Assembly: GCF_004402595.1 (NCBI RefSeq)
Contig: NZ_SOFY01000077.1
Location: 90,668-154,667 of the forward strand
Direction: 5' to 3'
Source: Cryobacterium shii
GTDB lineage: Bacteria; Actinomycetota; Actinomycetes; Actinomycetales; Microbacteriaceae
Length of the DNA stretch: 64,000 nucleotides
How positions within the stretch are numbered: position 1 is the stretch's first letter; the number at the start of each line of letters is the position of its first letter. The notes under the pieces are model-generated. The model searched no databases and had not been told where the DNA came from. It saw only the letters and a list, made by a program, of their open reading frames with translations. The translations under genes were made by a program, and so were the position numbers. This document shows, in pieces, positions 37,443 to 47,637 of this stretch.

Positions 37443-38309
37443 ATGATCATCCTCGCTGCCACCCCGATCGGAAACCTGGGCGACGCGTCGGCGCGTTTGG
37501 TTGAGGCCCTGACGACGATGTCGATCATCGCCGCCGAGGACACCCGGGTCACGGTGCACCTGCTCAAGGCGCTCGGCGTCGAGAACCGCCCCCGGCTGAT
37601 CAGCCTGCACGACCACAACGAACGCGGCAAGGCGGCCGAACTCGTGGAACTGGCGCGCGACACCGACATCCTCGTCCTCAGCGACGCGGGGATGCCCACC
37701 GTCTCCGACCCCGGGTTCCACCTGGTGGATGCCGCCGTCGCCGCCGGCGTCGTCGTGTCGGTGCTGCCCGGGCCGTCCGCCGTGCTGGCGGCGCTCGCCG
37801 TGTCAGGGCTGCCGACCGACCGGTTCACCTTCGAAGGCTTCCTGCCCCGCAAGCACGGCGACCGCGTCTCCGCCCTGCGCGAGGTGGCCGCGGAACGGCG
37901 AACGATGGTGTTCTTCGAATCCCCCAACCGCCTGGCGGCATCCCTGACCGACCTCGCCGCGGTCCTCGGGGCCGAACGCCGGGTCGTGGTCTGCCGCGAG
38001 CTGACGAAGTTCTACGAGGAAGTGAAGCGGGGGACCGCGGCCGAGCTGGCCGAGTGGGCCGCCGCCGGGGTCAAGGGCGAGATCTGCATCGTCGTGGCCG
38101 GAGCCGAGGCGCGCGTGATCAACCTCGAGACCGGTGTGGCCGAGGTGCTGGCGCTGGTCGCGGCCGGCACTCGCCTCAAGGATGCCGCCGCGGACGTGTC
38201 CGCCGCGTCCGGGCTCGGAAAGCGCGACCTGTACGAGGCCGCCCTGCAGCAGAAAACGGGCAAGAGCACGCCGGCCCAGGACGACTTCCAGTCACTTCCG
38301 CTCTCCTGA
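37443..38309 (+). CDS. rsmI: 16S rRNA (cytidine1402-2'-O)-methyltransferase
   Basis: 288 aa. The tetrapyrrole-methylase fold is marked by ILAATPIGNLGDASARLVEA at the N-terminus, the IIAAEDTRVTVHLL block and SDAGMPTVSDPG. VVSVLPGPSAVLAALAVSGL and FEGFLPRK are RsmI-specific. With RsmH it modifies C1402 in the ribosomal decoding centre using S-adenosylmethionine. Start ATG 37443; the longer frame to 37308 lies in the divergent pmt gene. Intact and of normal length. Confidence 0.95.
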   Translation: MIILAATPIGNLGDASARLVEALTTMSIIAAEDTRVTVHLLKALGVENRPRLISLHDHNERGKAAELVELARDTDILVLSDAGMPTVSDPGFHLVDAAVAAGVVVSVLPGPSAVLAALAVSGLPTDRFTFEGFLPRKHGDRVSALREVAAERRTMVFFESPNRLAASLTDLAAVLGAERRVVVCRELTKFYEEVKRGTAAELAEWAAAGVKGEICIVVAGAEARVINLETGVAEVLALVAAGTRLKDAAADVSAASGLGKRDLYEAALQQKTGKSTPAQDDFQSLPLS

Positions 38310-38449
38310 ACCGCTGCACCGACGAGTCGCCCCGGCACATAGTTCGCCGAAGCTGACAGAGCATCCGGAGATAAGTGAGGGATACTCGGCGTTCGGGGCG
38401 CCAGTGTCGGCACCAGGCGACGTCAGAGGCAGCCCCCCGAAGGTGTGCA

Positions 38450-38925
38450 ATGAACCGGGCCGTGAAATTCCCCAACTACGGGAGACTCGCGCTCCTCGAA
38501 ATCATCGAGGAGCCCCTGCCGGTACCGGAAGCCGGGCAGGTCCTGGTCAGGGTCGAAGCGACCGGACTGAACCCCACGCCTCGGTTCCCCGCCGGGCAGG
38601 GCACCGACTTCGCGGGGGTCGTGTCGCACAGGTCGCCCCCCATGGGATCGACGCCGAACTCGACCCGGTCGTCGACGCGGCGATGTCGAGCGAACCCTGG
38701 ATCAACTGGATCACCGTGGCGACCGTGGCCGATCTGGTTGCCAGCCACCGGATCGTGGTTCCCGTCGTCTCGATCTACCCGCTGGACGAGGCGCAGGATG
38801 CCTGCCGTGAACGCGAGCGGGGCGAGGCCGAGGGAATGATCGTGCTCAGGACGGATGCCGGCCGTCGCGCGCGGCACGGGCCGGGCCACCGGGCCGTGGG
38901 CCGCAGAAACAGCCCCGCCGAGTAA
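38450..38925 (+). pseudogene. Medium-chain dehydrogenase/quinone oxidoreductase remnant (internal deletion and frameshift)
   Basis: Frame 1 from ATG 38450 encodes a typical N-terminus (NRAVKFPNYGRLALLEIIEE, then VLVRVEATGLNP and GTDFAGVV) and then runs into nonsense. The other frame, ending at 38925, encodes a typical C-terminus (LVASHRIVVPVVSIYPLDEA, then QDACRERERGEAEGMIVL). Family proteins are 310-340 aa; here only about 150 codons remain, with the NAD-binding middle missing and the two ends out of frame. There is no ribosome site at the start. A decayed gene is the best reading; a functional product is very unlikely. Confidence 0.8.
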
Positions 38926-38953
38926 CGGGGCCAGCTTCATCCGCTGCTCCCAA

Positions 38954-38959
38954 TAGAAT
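38954..38959 (+). promoter_or_regulatory. -10 element of a leaderless promoter for metG
   Basis: TAGAAT, 6 nt (GTGACC), ATG 38966. The same hexamer-plus-GTGACC arrangement occurs at mdh. No ribosome site lies in front of the ATG. Confidence 0.6.
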
Positions 38960-38965
38960 GTGACC

Positions 38966-40528
38966 ATGTCCGACGGCTCATCTTTTTACATCACCACGCC
39001 CATTTTCTACGTGAATGATGTCCCCCACATCGGGCACGCCTATACCGAAGTGGCCGCCGACGTGCTCGCGCGCTGGCACCGCCAGTCGGGGGAGGACGCC
39101 TGGCTGCTCACCGGAACGGACGAGCACGGGCAGAAGATCCTGCGCACCGCGACCGCCAACGGCGTCACGCCGAAGGAGTGGGCCGACCGACTGGTCGAGA
39201 CCGCCTGGAAGCCCCTGCTGAAGACGGTCGACATTCGAAACGACGACTTCATCCGCACCACCGACGAGCGCCACGAGGTGAACGCGCAGAAGTTCCTGCA
39301 GCACCTCTACGACGCCGGCCACATCTACACCGGCGAGTATGAGGGCTTCTACTGCGTCGGCTGTGAGGAGTACAAGCAGCCGAGCGACCTCATCGACGGC
39401 GTCGGGGAGTACGCCGGCCAGCAGGTCTGCGCCATCCACTCCATCCCGTGCGAACTGCTGCACGAGAAGAACTATTTCTTCCGGATGAGCACCTTCGCCG
39501 ACAAGCTCCTCGCGCTCTACGAGGAGAACCCGAACTTCGTGCAGCCCGAATCGGCGCGCAACGAGGTCATCTCCTTCGTCAAGCAGGGCCTGTCCGATCT
39601 GTCGATCTCCCGCTCCAGCTTCGACTGGGGCATCAAGGTTCCGTGGGACGACAGTCACGTCGTCTACGTCTGGTTCGACGCGCTCCTGAACTACATCACC
39701 GCCGCCGGCTATGGCCACGACGACGAGAAGTTCAGCCGGCTCTGGCCCGCGACCCACGTGGTCGGCAAGGACATCCTGCGCTTCCACGCCGTGATCTGGC
39801 CCGCCATGCTGATGGCCGCCGGCATCGAGGTGCCCCGCCGGGTCTTCGGCCACGGCTGGCTGCTGGTGGGCGGCGAGAAGATGAGCAAGTCGAAGCTGAC
39901 CGGCATCGCGCCGAGCCAGATCACCGACACGTTCGGCTCGGATGCGTTCCGCTACTACTTCATGCGCGCCATCAGCTTCGGCCAGGACGGTTCCTTCTCC
40001 TGGGAGGACCTCTCGGCCCGGTACCAGTCCGAACTCGCCAACGGCTTCGGCAACCTCGCCTCCCGCGTGATCGCCATGGTCGTGCGCTACTGCGACGGTG
40101 TGATCCCCGCCGCCGGCACGTTCGAGGAGGCTGACGAACTCATCCGCGGCACCGAGAAGAGGGTGACGGATGCCGCCACGCTGGCCATCAGCCACCTCGC
40201 CATTCACGAGGCCCTCGCCGCCGTCTGGGAGCTCGTCGACGAACTGAACGGGTACATCACCAGCCAGGAACCGTGGGCTCTCGCCAAGGACCCGGCCAAC
40301 CGGGAACGGCTGGAGGCAGTGCTCCACACCGCCGTGCGCGGACTGGGCACCCTGGCCGTGCTGCTCTCGCCGGTCGTGCCCCAGGCCACCGCGAAGCTCT
40401 GGACCGCGCTTGGCGGCACCGGCCTGGTCACCGACCAGCGCATCGACCAGGCCTGGCTGTGGACCGGCGGCCCGAAGGTGTCCCCGCTGGAAGCGCTCTT
40501 CCCACGGATCGAGGCCACCGTTGGCTGA
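38966..40528 (+). CDS. metG: Methionyl-tRNA synthetase
   Basis: 520 aa, cytoplasmic; charges tRNA-Met for initiation and elongation. Class I signatures: the HIGH motif appears as PHIGHAYTEV (residues 20-29) and the KMSKS loop as EKMSKSKLTG. GCEEYKQPSDL belongs to the connective-domain metal site. It lacks the C-terminal tRNA-binding EMAP domain, as usual in actinobacteria. The start could also be GTG 38960; the promoter spacing favours ATG 38966. First gene of a metG-tatD-rsmA operon with overlapping ends. Confidence 0.96.
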   Translation: MSDGSSFYITTPIFYVNDVPHIGHAYTEVAADVLARWHRQSGEDAWLLTGTDEHGQKILRTATANGVTPKEWADRLVETAWKPLLKTVDIRNDDFIRTTDERHEVNAQKFLQHLYDAGHIYTGEYEGFYCVGCEEYKQPSDLIDGVGEYAGQQVCAIHSIPCELLHEKNYFFRMSTFADKLLALYEENPNFVQPESARNEVISFVKQGLSDLSISRSSFDWGIKVPWDDSHVVYVWFDALLNYITAAGYGHDDEKFSRLWPATHVVGKDILRFHAVIWPAMLMAAGIEVPRRVFGHGWLLVGGEKMSKSKLTGIAPSQITDTFGSDAFRYYFMRAISFGQDGSFSWEDLSARYQSELANGFGNLASRVIAMVVRYCDGVIPAAGTFEEADELIRGTEKRVTDAATLAISHLAIHEALAAVWELVDELNGYITSQEPWALAKDPANRERLEAVLHTAVRGLGTLAVLLSPVVPQATAKLWTALGGTGLVTDQRIDQAWLWTGGPKVSPLEALFPRIEATVG

Positions 40529-41468
40529 CGAGCCCGGTCACGTTCGTCAGCGGGACCCGGGGGCCGGCCGCGACCTGAGCTACCCGCCGCTGCCGGTACC
40601 CCTGGTGGTGCCGGTGTACGACAACCACACCCATCTGGAGATCGCCGACGGCGAGCAGGCCCTGAGTGTGGCCGAGCAGCTCGACCGGGCGTCGAGCGTC
40701 GGCGTGCGCGGCGTCATCCAGGTCGGCGGCGACCTGGAAACCTCGCGCTGGTCGGCCGAGATGGCGGCGCGGGAGCCGCGCATGCTCGCTGCCGTCGCCA
40801 TCCACCCCAACGAGGCCCCGGTGTACGAGGCGGCCGGAATCCTCGACGACGCGATCGCGGAGATCGCCGAGCTGGCGACCCGGCCCCGCGTTGTCGCTGT
40901 GGGGGAGACAGGGCTGGACTTCTTCCGCACCGGGCCCGAGGGCCATGCCAGCCAGTTGCGCTCGTTCGAAGCGCACATCGAGATCGCCAAGCGGAACGGC
41001 CTGGCCCTGCAGATCCACGACCGCGACGCCCACGAGGCCGTGATCGAGACCCTGCTGAGGGTGGGAGCCCCCGAACGCACGGTGTTCCACTGTTTCTCCG
41101 GTGACGTCGATATGGCCCGCGTCTGCGCCGACCACGGCTGGTACCTCTCCTTCGCCGGCACCGTGACCTTCAAGAACGCCGGGAACCTGCGCGAAGCCCT
41201 CGCGGCCGTGCCGCGCGCCCTGCTTCTGGTCGAAACGGATGCCCCCTTCCTCACCCCGGCGCCCTTCCGCGGTCGCCCGAACGCGCCCTACCTGCTGCCG
41301 AACACGTTGCGTGCCATGGCCGATCACCTTGAAACGGACGTCACCATGCTCGCCGCCCAGATCTCCTCGAACACCGAACTGGTCTACGGGCGGTGGGATG
41401 CCGAACCGGTGACCGCCCCCGACAGCCTGCCGAACACCAGGACGCGCCCGACCGGCGGGCTTGCATGA
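40521..41468 (+). CDS. TatD-family metal-dependent hydrolase/deoxyribonuclease
   Basis: 315 aa. The metal-binding HxH is in YDNHTHLEI. It is followed by the VAVGETGLDFFRT Glu, the LQIHDRDAHE His, FHCFSGD and ETDAPFLTP with the last Asp. TatD proteins are 3'-5' exonucleases implicated in DNA repair. Start TTG 40521 overlaps the metG stop by 8 nt and has GAGG 6 nt upstream. The first 25 residues are a non-conserved extension before the usual N-terminus. The gene order metG-tatD-rsmA is widespread and supports the call. Confidence 0.92.
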   Translation: MADEPGHVRQRDPGAGRDLSYPPLPVPLVVPVYDNHTHLEIADGEQALSVAEQLDRASSVGVRGVIQVGGDLETSRWSAEMAAREPRMLAAVAIHPNEAPVYEAAGILDDAIAEIAELATRPRVVAVGETGLDFFRTGPEGHASQLRSFEAHIEIAKRNGLALQIHDRDAHEAVIETLLRVGAPERTVFHCFSGDVDMARVCADHGWYLSFAGTVTFKNAGNLREALAAVPRALLLVETDAPFLTPAPFRGRPNAPYLLPNTLRAMADHLETDVTMLAAQISSNTELVYGRWDAEPVTAPDSLPNTRTRPTGGLA

Positions 41469-42532
41469 CCCCGCCGCGCCACGGCTACGACCCGGGAGAC
41501 GCAGCGGAGCCCATGCCCGGACCGGTCGCGGAGGCCGGCTCGATCTCCGAGGGCGAACCTGCCCGCGGCCGGCACGTGGCTCCGGTCGACGAGACCGCCG
41601 GCGAGGACGCACCGAGCGCCGAGGATCCATCGACCGAGCTGTCGAACGAGCCATCGACCGAGCTGTCGACCGCGACGCCCGCCGCACCCGCCGGCCGCTC
41701 GCTGCTCGGTCCCGCCGAGATCCGCGATCTGGCCGAGATGCTGGGCGTCAACCCCACCAAAAAGCTCGGCCAGAACTTCGTCATCGACGGCAACACGGTG
41801 CGCCGCATCGTCAAGGTCGCCACGATCACCCCCGCCGACACCGTGGTCGAGGTCGGGCCGGGCCTCGGCTCCCTCACCCTCGGCCTGCTCGAGACCGGTG
41901 CTCGCGTCGTGGCCGTCGAGATCGACGACCGGCTCGCCGAACAGCTTCCGATCACGGTCGAACTCATGCACCCGGGCGCGCCGCTCACCGTCATCCGTGC
42001 CGATGCGCTGAAGATCACCGAGATCCCGGGCGAACCGTCCCGCCTCGTGGCCAACCTGCCGTACAACGTGTCGGTGCCCGTGCTGCTGCACCTGCTCGAA
42101 CACTTCGAGTCGATCCGCGCCGGCGTGGTGATGGTGCAGGCCGAGGTCGGCGAGCGCCTCGCCGCGCCGCCCGGCTCCAAGGTCTACGGCAGCCCGAGCG
42201 TCAAGGCCGCCTGGTACGGCCAGTTCCGCACCGCCGGCAAGGTGAGCCGGCAGGTGTTCTGGCCGGTGCCGAACGTGGACTCGATCCTGATCGCGTTCGA
42301 GCGCCGGGCCGAACCGCTCGCGTCGGAGGAGTTGCGGTTGAACACGTTCGCCCTCGTCGACGGCGCCTTCCAGCAGCGTCGCAAGATGCTGCGCCAGTCG
42401 CTGTCCTCCGTTCTCGGCGACTCCGCCACCGCCAGCGAGATCCTGACGAAGGCCGGGATCGACCCGACCGAACGCGGCGAGCAGCTCACCGTGGACGACT
42501 TCCTCGCCATCGCCCGCGCCTGGGACCACTGA
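41465..42532 (+). CDS. rsmA: 16S rRNA (adenine1518-N6/adenine1519-N6)-dimethyltransferase with N-terminal extension
   Basis: Also called KsgA. The core from about residue 78 (LLGPAEIRDLAEMLGVNPTK, then LGQNFVID) carries the SAM-binding motif VVEVGPGLGSLTLGLLETGA and the catalytic NLPYNVSVPVLLHLL. The core is of normal size, but the 355-aa product has about 75 extra acidic, Pro/Ser/Thr-rich N-terminal residues. These include a duplicated PSTELS unit encoded by a 19-bp direct repeat (41627-41645 and 41651-41669). ATG 41465 overlaps the tatD stop (ATGA). An internal start nearer the core is possible. Confidence 0.94.
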   Translation: MTPPRHGYDPGDAAEPMPGPVAEAGSISEGEPARGRHVAPVDETAGEDAPSAEDPSTELSNEPSTELSTATPAAPAGRSLLGPAEIRDLAEMLGVNPTKKLGQNFVIDGNTVRRIVKVATITPADTVVEVGPGLGSLTLGLLETGARVVAVEIDDRLAEQLPITVELMHPGAPLTVIRADALKITEIPGEPSRLVANLPYNVSVPVLLHLLEHFESIRAGVVMVQAEVGERLAAPPGSKVYGSPSVKAAWYGQFRTAGKVSRQVFWPVPNVDSILIAFERRAEPLASEELRLNTFALVDGAFQQRRKMLRQSLSSVLGDSATASEILTKAGIDPTERGEQLTVDDFLAIARAWDH

Positions 42533-42564
42533 CCCGCGGGGCAGTAGAGCCGGTGGGGCTGGGC

Positions 42565-42570
42565 TAGGTT
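42565..42570 (+). promoter_or_regulatory. -10 element of a leaderless promoter for ispE
   Basis: TAGGTT, 6 nt (AGTCAC), ATG 42577, with no ribosome site. It lies in the 44-bp gap after rsmA, so ispE can be transcribed independently of the metG operon. Confidence 0.55.
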
Positions 42571-42576
42571 AGTCAC

Positions 42577-43512
42577 ATGACCAACGCGGCCGCTTCCCCA
42601 GTGGTGCACGCGAGGGCACCGGGCAAGATCAACGTCTTCCTCAAAGTCGGCGCCGTGCTCGAAGACGGATACCACGAGGTCGCGACGGCCTATCAGGCGG
42701 TGTCGCTGAGCGAGGATGTGCGCGCCTACCCGGCCGACGATTTCTCGGTCACGTTCGGCGGCTCCATCGACACCTCCGGACTGGCCGTCGACGGCAGCAA
42801 CCTGGCCATCCGGGCCGCTCAGGCGCTGGCCCGCAAGTCCGGCTTCCGCGGCGGCGTGCGCCTGGAGATCGAGAAGAACGTGCCCATCGCCGGCGGAATG
42901 GGCGGCGGGTCCGCGGATGCCGCGGCGACTCTCCTGGCCTGCGACACCCTCTGGGGAACCGAAGCCACCCGCGACGACCTGCTCGCCATCGCCGCGACCC
43001 TGGGCGCCGACGTCCCGTTCGCGTTCACCGGCGGCACCGCGATCGGCACCGGCCGCGGCGACCAGCTCAGCCCGGCCCTCGCAAAGGGACAGTTCCATTG
43101 GGTGTTCGCCCTGGCGGACTTCGGCCTGTCCACGCCGGCTGTCTACAACGAACTGGACCGCCACCGCGAGCGTCACGCCCAGGACATCTTCCCGGCCCAG
43201 ATCCAGCCCACCGTGGATGCGAACGTGCTGCAGGCGCTGCGCGCCGGCGACCCGCGGATGCTGGCGGAGGCCCTGCACAACGACCTCCAGGCGCCCGCGC
43301 TGCACCTGGCCCCCGGCCTCGGCAAGGTGCTCGAACTCGGCGAAGAGAACGGGGCGCTCGCCGGCATCCTCTCCGGCTCCGGTCCGACCGTCGCGTTCCT
43401 GGTCGCCGATGCCGACAACGCCCTCGAACTGCAGGTCGCGCTCAGCGCCTCCCGGCTGCGCGTGGTGCGGGCCACCGGCCCGGTGCACGGTGCCCGGGTC
43501 ATCCACGACTAG
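42577..43512 (+). CDS. ispE: 4-diphosphocytidyl-2-C-methyl-D-erythritol kinase
   Basis: 311 aa, GHMP kinase of the MEP isoprenoid pathway; phosphorylates CDP-methylerythritol at position 2. The N-terminus [20 protein letters not shown], the ATP loop [20 protein letters not shown] and the C-terminal [11 protein letters not shown] are diagnostic. Normal length, complete. It lies between rsmA and the ABC-F gene, an arrangement common in actinobacteria, and has its own leaderless promoter. Confidence 0.95.
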   Translation: MTNAAASPVVHARAPGKINVFLKVGAVLEDGYHEVATAYQAVSLSEDVRAYPADDFSVTFGGSIDTSGLAVDGSNLAIRAAQALARKSGFRGGVRLEIEKNVPIAGGMGGGSADAAATLLACDTLWGTEATRDDLLAIAATLGADVPFAFTGGTAIGTGRGDQLSPALAKGQFHWVFALADFGLSTPAVYNELDRHRERHAQDIFPAQIQPTVDANVLQALRAGDPRMLAEALHNDLQAPALHLAPGLGKVLELGEENGALAGILSGSGPTVAFLVADADNALELQVALSASRLRVVRATGPVHGARVIHD

Positions 43513-43566
43513 CCCCGAACAGAAGGCGCGCGGGGCTCTCAGGCGGGGCGGGTAAACTAGGACCCT

Positions 43567-45372
<1,806 letters not shown>

Positions 45373-45379
45373 GGTCGCA

Positions 45380-45425
45380 GATGCTGTGACCTCGTGTGAC
45401 GTACGGGCGCACGAGGCGCAGCATC
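45380..45425. terminator. Hairpin terminator after the ABC-F gene
   Basis: The outer stem GATGCTG/CAGCATC (45380-45386 with 45419-45425) and the inner stem CCTCGTG/CACGAGG (45390-45396 with 45410-45416) surround a 13-nt loop. It begins 8 nt after the ABC-F stop codon. There is no U-tract, as is usual for actinobacterial hairpins. Confidence 0.6.
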
Positions 45426-45431
45426 CGCCGA

Positions 45432-45547
45432 TAACCTAGGGGTGTGCCTGGCGCTGCAGCGGCACAGACTCCCACCCTTCTCGTCTGGCGTGGTTCCTCT
45501 GTGCCCGAGCATTGCGCCGGCACCCACAGCCAAAGGGGAAACACATC
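45432..45547 (+). ncRNA. Structured leader RNA upstream of metQ-metN-metI (candidate cis-regulatory element)
   Basis: TAACCT at 45432-45437 is a possible -10, giving a transcript from about 45444. The leader can form a long basal stem: GTGCC-T-GGCGC (45444-45454 region) with GCGCCGGCAC (45514-45523). It encloses a hairpin GGCACAGA (45461-45468) with TCTGTGCC (45498-45505), itself containing CCAC/GTGG. The loop CCCTT (45475-45479) is complementary to AAGGG (45533-45537) of the metQ ribosome site, so the site could be hidden. It does not match the SAM-I or SAM-IV cores that I know. A riboswitch role is inference. Confidence 0.45.
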
Positions 45548-46423
45548 GTGAAGAAGAGACTTCTCGCCGCGCTCGCGGTCGTACCACTGATCGCACTGCT
45601 GGCCGGTTGCGCCGCGGAATCCACCGAGTCAGACAAGACCGTCAAGATCGGCGTCGTCGGCGCCAGCGACCCGTACTGGGCCGTCTACGAAAAGGCCGCA
45701 GCGGATGCCGGCATCACGGTTGACATCGTCGACTTCGCCGAGTTCGGGCAGCCGAATCCGGCCCTCTCCGCGGGCGAACTGGACCTCAACCAGTTCCAGC
45801 ACATCGTCTACCTCGCCGAGTACAACGTCGCGAGCAAGGCAGACCTGGTGCCGGTCGGCGCCACCGCGATCTACCCCCTCGCCCTCTACTCGACCCGGTA
45901 CGGCAAGGTCAGCGAGATCAAGAAGGGCGACACCATCGCGGTGCCGAACGACGTCAGCAACCTGGCCCGCGCCCTGCTCGTGCTGCAGTCGGCGAAGCTG
46001 ATCACGCTGAAAGACGGCGGGACCATCTACTCCACCCTCGCCGACATCGACAAGGACAAGTCCAAGGTCACCGTGACCGCACTCGAGGCGTCGCTCACCG
46101 CCACCTCGCTGCCCGACGTCGCCGGGGCGATCATCAACAACGACTTCGTCGAAAAGGCCGGCCTCAAGGTCGAAGACGCCCTCGCCCAGGACGACCCCAG
46201 CGACCCCAACGCGCTGCCGTACGTGAACATCTTCGCCGCCCGGGCCGAGGACAAGGACAACGCCACCTTCAAGAAGCTGGTCGACATCTACCAGACCACG
46301 AAGGCCGTGCAGGACGGCGTGCTCGAGGTCTCCGGCGGCTCGGCCGAACTCGTCACCACCCCCGTCGCCGATCTCGAAACCGCGCTCGCCAAGGTCGAGA
46401 AGGACACCAGGGCAAAGAAGTAG
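45548..46423 (+). CDS. metQ: Methionine ABC transporter substrate-binding lipoprotein
   Basis: 291 aa NlpA/MetQ-family lipoprotein. The signal peptide KKRLLAALAVVPLIALLAGC ends in the lipobox LAGC. The body has TVKIGVVGASDPYWAVYEKA, DFAEFGQPNPALSAGELDLN (then QFQHIVYLAEYN) and NNDFVEKAGL, the usual MetQ blocks. Start GTG 45548 follows AAAGGGGAAA. It binds methionine (and its analogues) outside the membrane and feeds MetNI encoded next. metN follows after 151 bp, in which a type-B palindrome lies, so metQ may be expressed more strongly than metNI. Confidence 0.93.
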   Translation: MKKRLLAALAVVPLIALLAGCAAESTESDKTVKIGVVGASDPYWAVYEKAAADAGITVDIVDFAEFGQPNPALSAGELDLNQFQHIVYLAEYNVASKADLVPVGATAIYPLALYSTRYGKVSEIKKGDTIAVPNDVSNLARALLVLQSAKLITLKDGGTIYSTLADIDKDKSKVTVTALEASLTATSLPDVAGAIINNDFVEKAGLKVEDALAQDDPSDPNALPYVNIFAARAEDKDNATFKKLVDIYQTTKAVQDGVLEVSGGSAELVTTPVADLETALAKVEKDTRAKK

Positions 46424-46454
46424 CCCCACCCGTCCCGCCCCGGGTCCGTTCGTG

Positions 46455-46514
46455 TGTGCCCGTTCCGGTCGAGTGTGCCCGTTCCAACGGTCGCGCTCGA
46501 CCGGAACGGACACA
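46455..46514. repeat. Palindromic repeat family B, copy 2
   Basis: 19-bp arms with one mismatch (46455-46473 TGTGCCCGTTCCGGTCGAG, and 46496-46514) and an inner CCGTT/AACGG hairpin. It shares CCCGTTCCGGTCGAG with copy 1 at 19604. It lies between metQ and metN and could lower read-through within the operon. Confidence 0.75.
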
Positions 46515-46547
46515 GTCGCAGTCGCGGCCCGGCACCCCGCACCATGC

Positions 46548-46563
46548 CAGTCAGTCAGTCAGT
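46548..46563 (+). repeat. CAGT tetranucleotide repeat before metN
   Basis: Four tandem CAGT units immediately upstream of the metN ribosome site (AAGGACG). Copy-number change would alter the spacing between the upstream hairpin and the ribosome site but not the reading frame. Confidence 0.6.
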
Positions 46564-46574
46564 AAGGACGTTCC

Positions 46575-47636
46575 ATGCCTGCCCCCAGCCCCGTTGTCGA
46601 ATTGCGTGACGTGAGCAAGGTGTACCCGGCCACGGCCAAGGGCGGCACGGATGTCGTCGCCATCGACAAGGTCAGCCTCACGATCGACGCCGGCGACGTC
46701 TACGGCATCATCGGTTACTCCGGGGCAGGCAAGAGCACCCTGGTCCGGCTCGTGAACGCCCTCGAACGGTCCACCTCGGGCGAGATCCTCATCAACGGGC
46801 AGGACATCGCCCGCCTGCCCGAACGGGAGCTGCGCCCGGTGCGGCTGGGGATCGGCATGATCTTCCAACAGTTCAACCTGCTCGGCTCGCGCACCGTCGC
46901 GGGCAACGTCGGCTACCCGTTGGAGGTGGCCGGGCAGACCAAGCCGGCGCGCCGGGCCAGGGTCGCCGAGATGCTCGACTTCGTCGGGCTCAGCGACAAG
47001 GCCCGCGCCTACCCCGACCAGCTCTCCGGCGGCCAGAAACAGCGCGTGGGCATCGCCCGGGCCCTGGCCAGCCAGCCGGGCATCCTGCTCGCCGACGAGG
47101 CCACCAGCGCGCTCGACCCGGAGACCACCCATGAGGTGCTCGACCTGCTCGCTCGGGTCAACAAGGAATTCGGGGTCACCATCATCGTGATCACCCACGA
47201 GATGGACGTCATCCAGACCATCGCGACCAAGGTCGCCGTGATGGACCAGGGCCGGGTGATCGAACGCGGCGACGTGTTCGACGTGTTCTCGAACCCGCAG
47301 CAGCCGGCATCCGCCCGGTTCGTGTCGACCGTCGTCAAGGGACTGCCGTCTCCGGCCGAGCTCGCCGTGCTGCGCGGCCGGCACACCGGGCGCCTCGTCA
47401 CGCTCGCGTTCCGGGACAGCAGCGTCGACCAGGCCCGCGTCTTCGGCGAGTTCGCCGCCGCCGGCGTCACCTTCGAAGTCGTCTACGGCGGCATCAACGA
47501 GATCCAGGGCCGCTCGTTCGGCCACCTGACGCTCGCCCTGGCCGCGCCGGGGGCGCAGGATGCCACGGGCGACGCGGCCATCGACGCCGCCCTCGACCGA
47601 GTCCGAACGCACACGACCGTGACGGAGGTGCGCTGA
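46575..47636 (+). CDS. metN: Methionine ABC transporter ATP-binding protein
   Basis: 353 aa. ATPase domain with Walker A GYSGAGKST, the Q-loop in IFQQFNLL, signature LSGGQKQR, Walker B ILLADEATSALD and switch VITHEMDVI. A C-terminal regulatory domain (about 260-340, the NIL/ACT-like fold with FEVVYGGINEIQGRSFGHLT) is typical of MetN and mediates inhibition by internal methionine. It works with the membrane subunit MetI encoded 1 nt downstream. AAGGACG precedes ATG 46575. Confidence 0.95.
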   Translation: MPAPSPVVELRDVSKVYPATAKGGTDVVAIDKVSLTIDAGDVYGIIGYSGAGKSTLVRLVNALERSTSGEILINGQDIARLPERELRPVRLGIGMIFQQFNLLGSRTVAGNVGYPLEVAGQTKPARRARVAEMLDFVGLSDKARAYPDQLSGGQKQRVGIARALASQPGILLADEATSALDPETTHEVLDLLARVNKEFGVTIIVITHEMDVIQTIATKVAVMDQGRVIERGDVFDVFSNPQQPASARFVSTVVKGLPSPAELAVLRGRHTGRLVTLAFRDSSVDQARVFGEFAAAGVTFEVVYGGINEIQGRSFGHLTLALAAPGAQDATGDAAIDAALDRVRTHTTVTEVR

Positions 47637-47637
47637 G

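Noticed and set aside
38310..38449. tRNA or small RNA between rsmI and the dehydrogenase remnant
   Set aside because: No cloverleaf, T-loop consensus or strong hairpin could be found.
45432..45547. Known SAM riboswitch before metQ
   Set aside because: I looked for the SAM-I and SAM-IV conserved cores and did not find them; the structure is reported only as a candidate leader.
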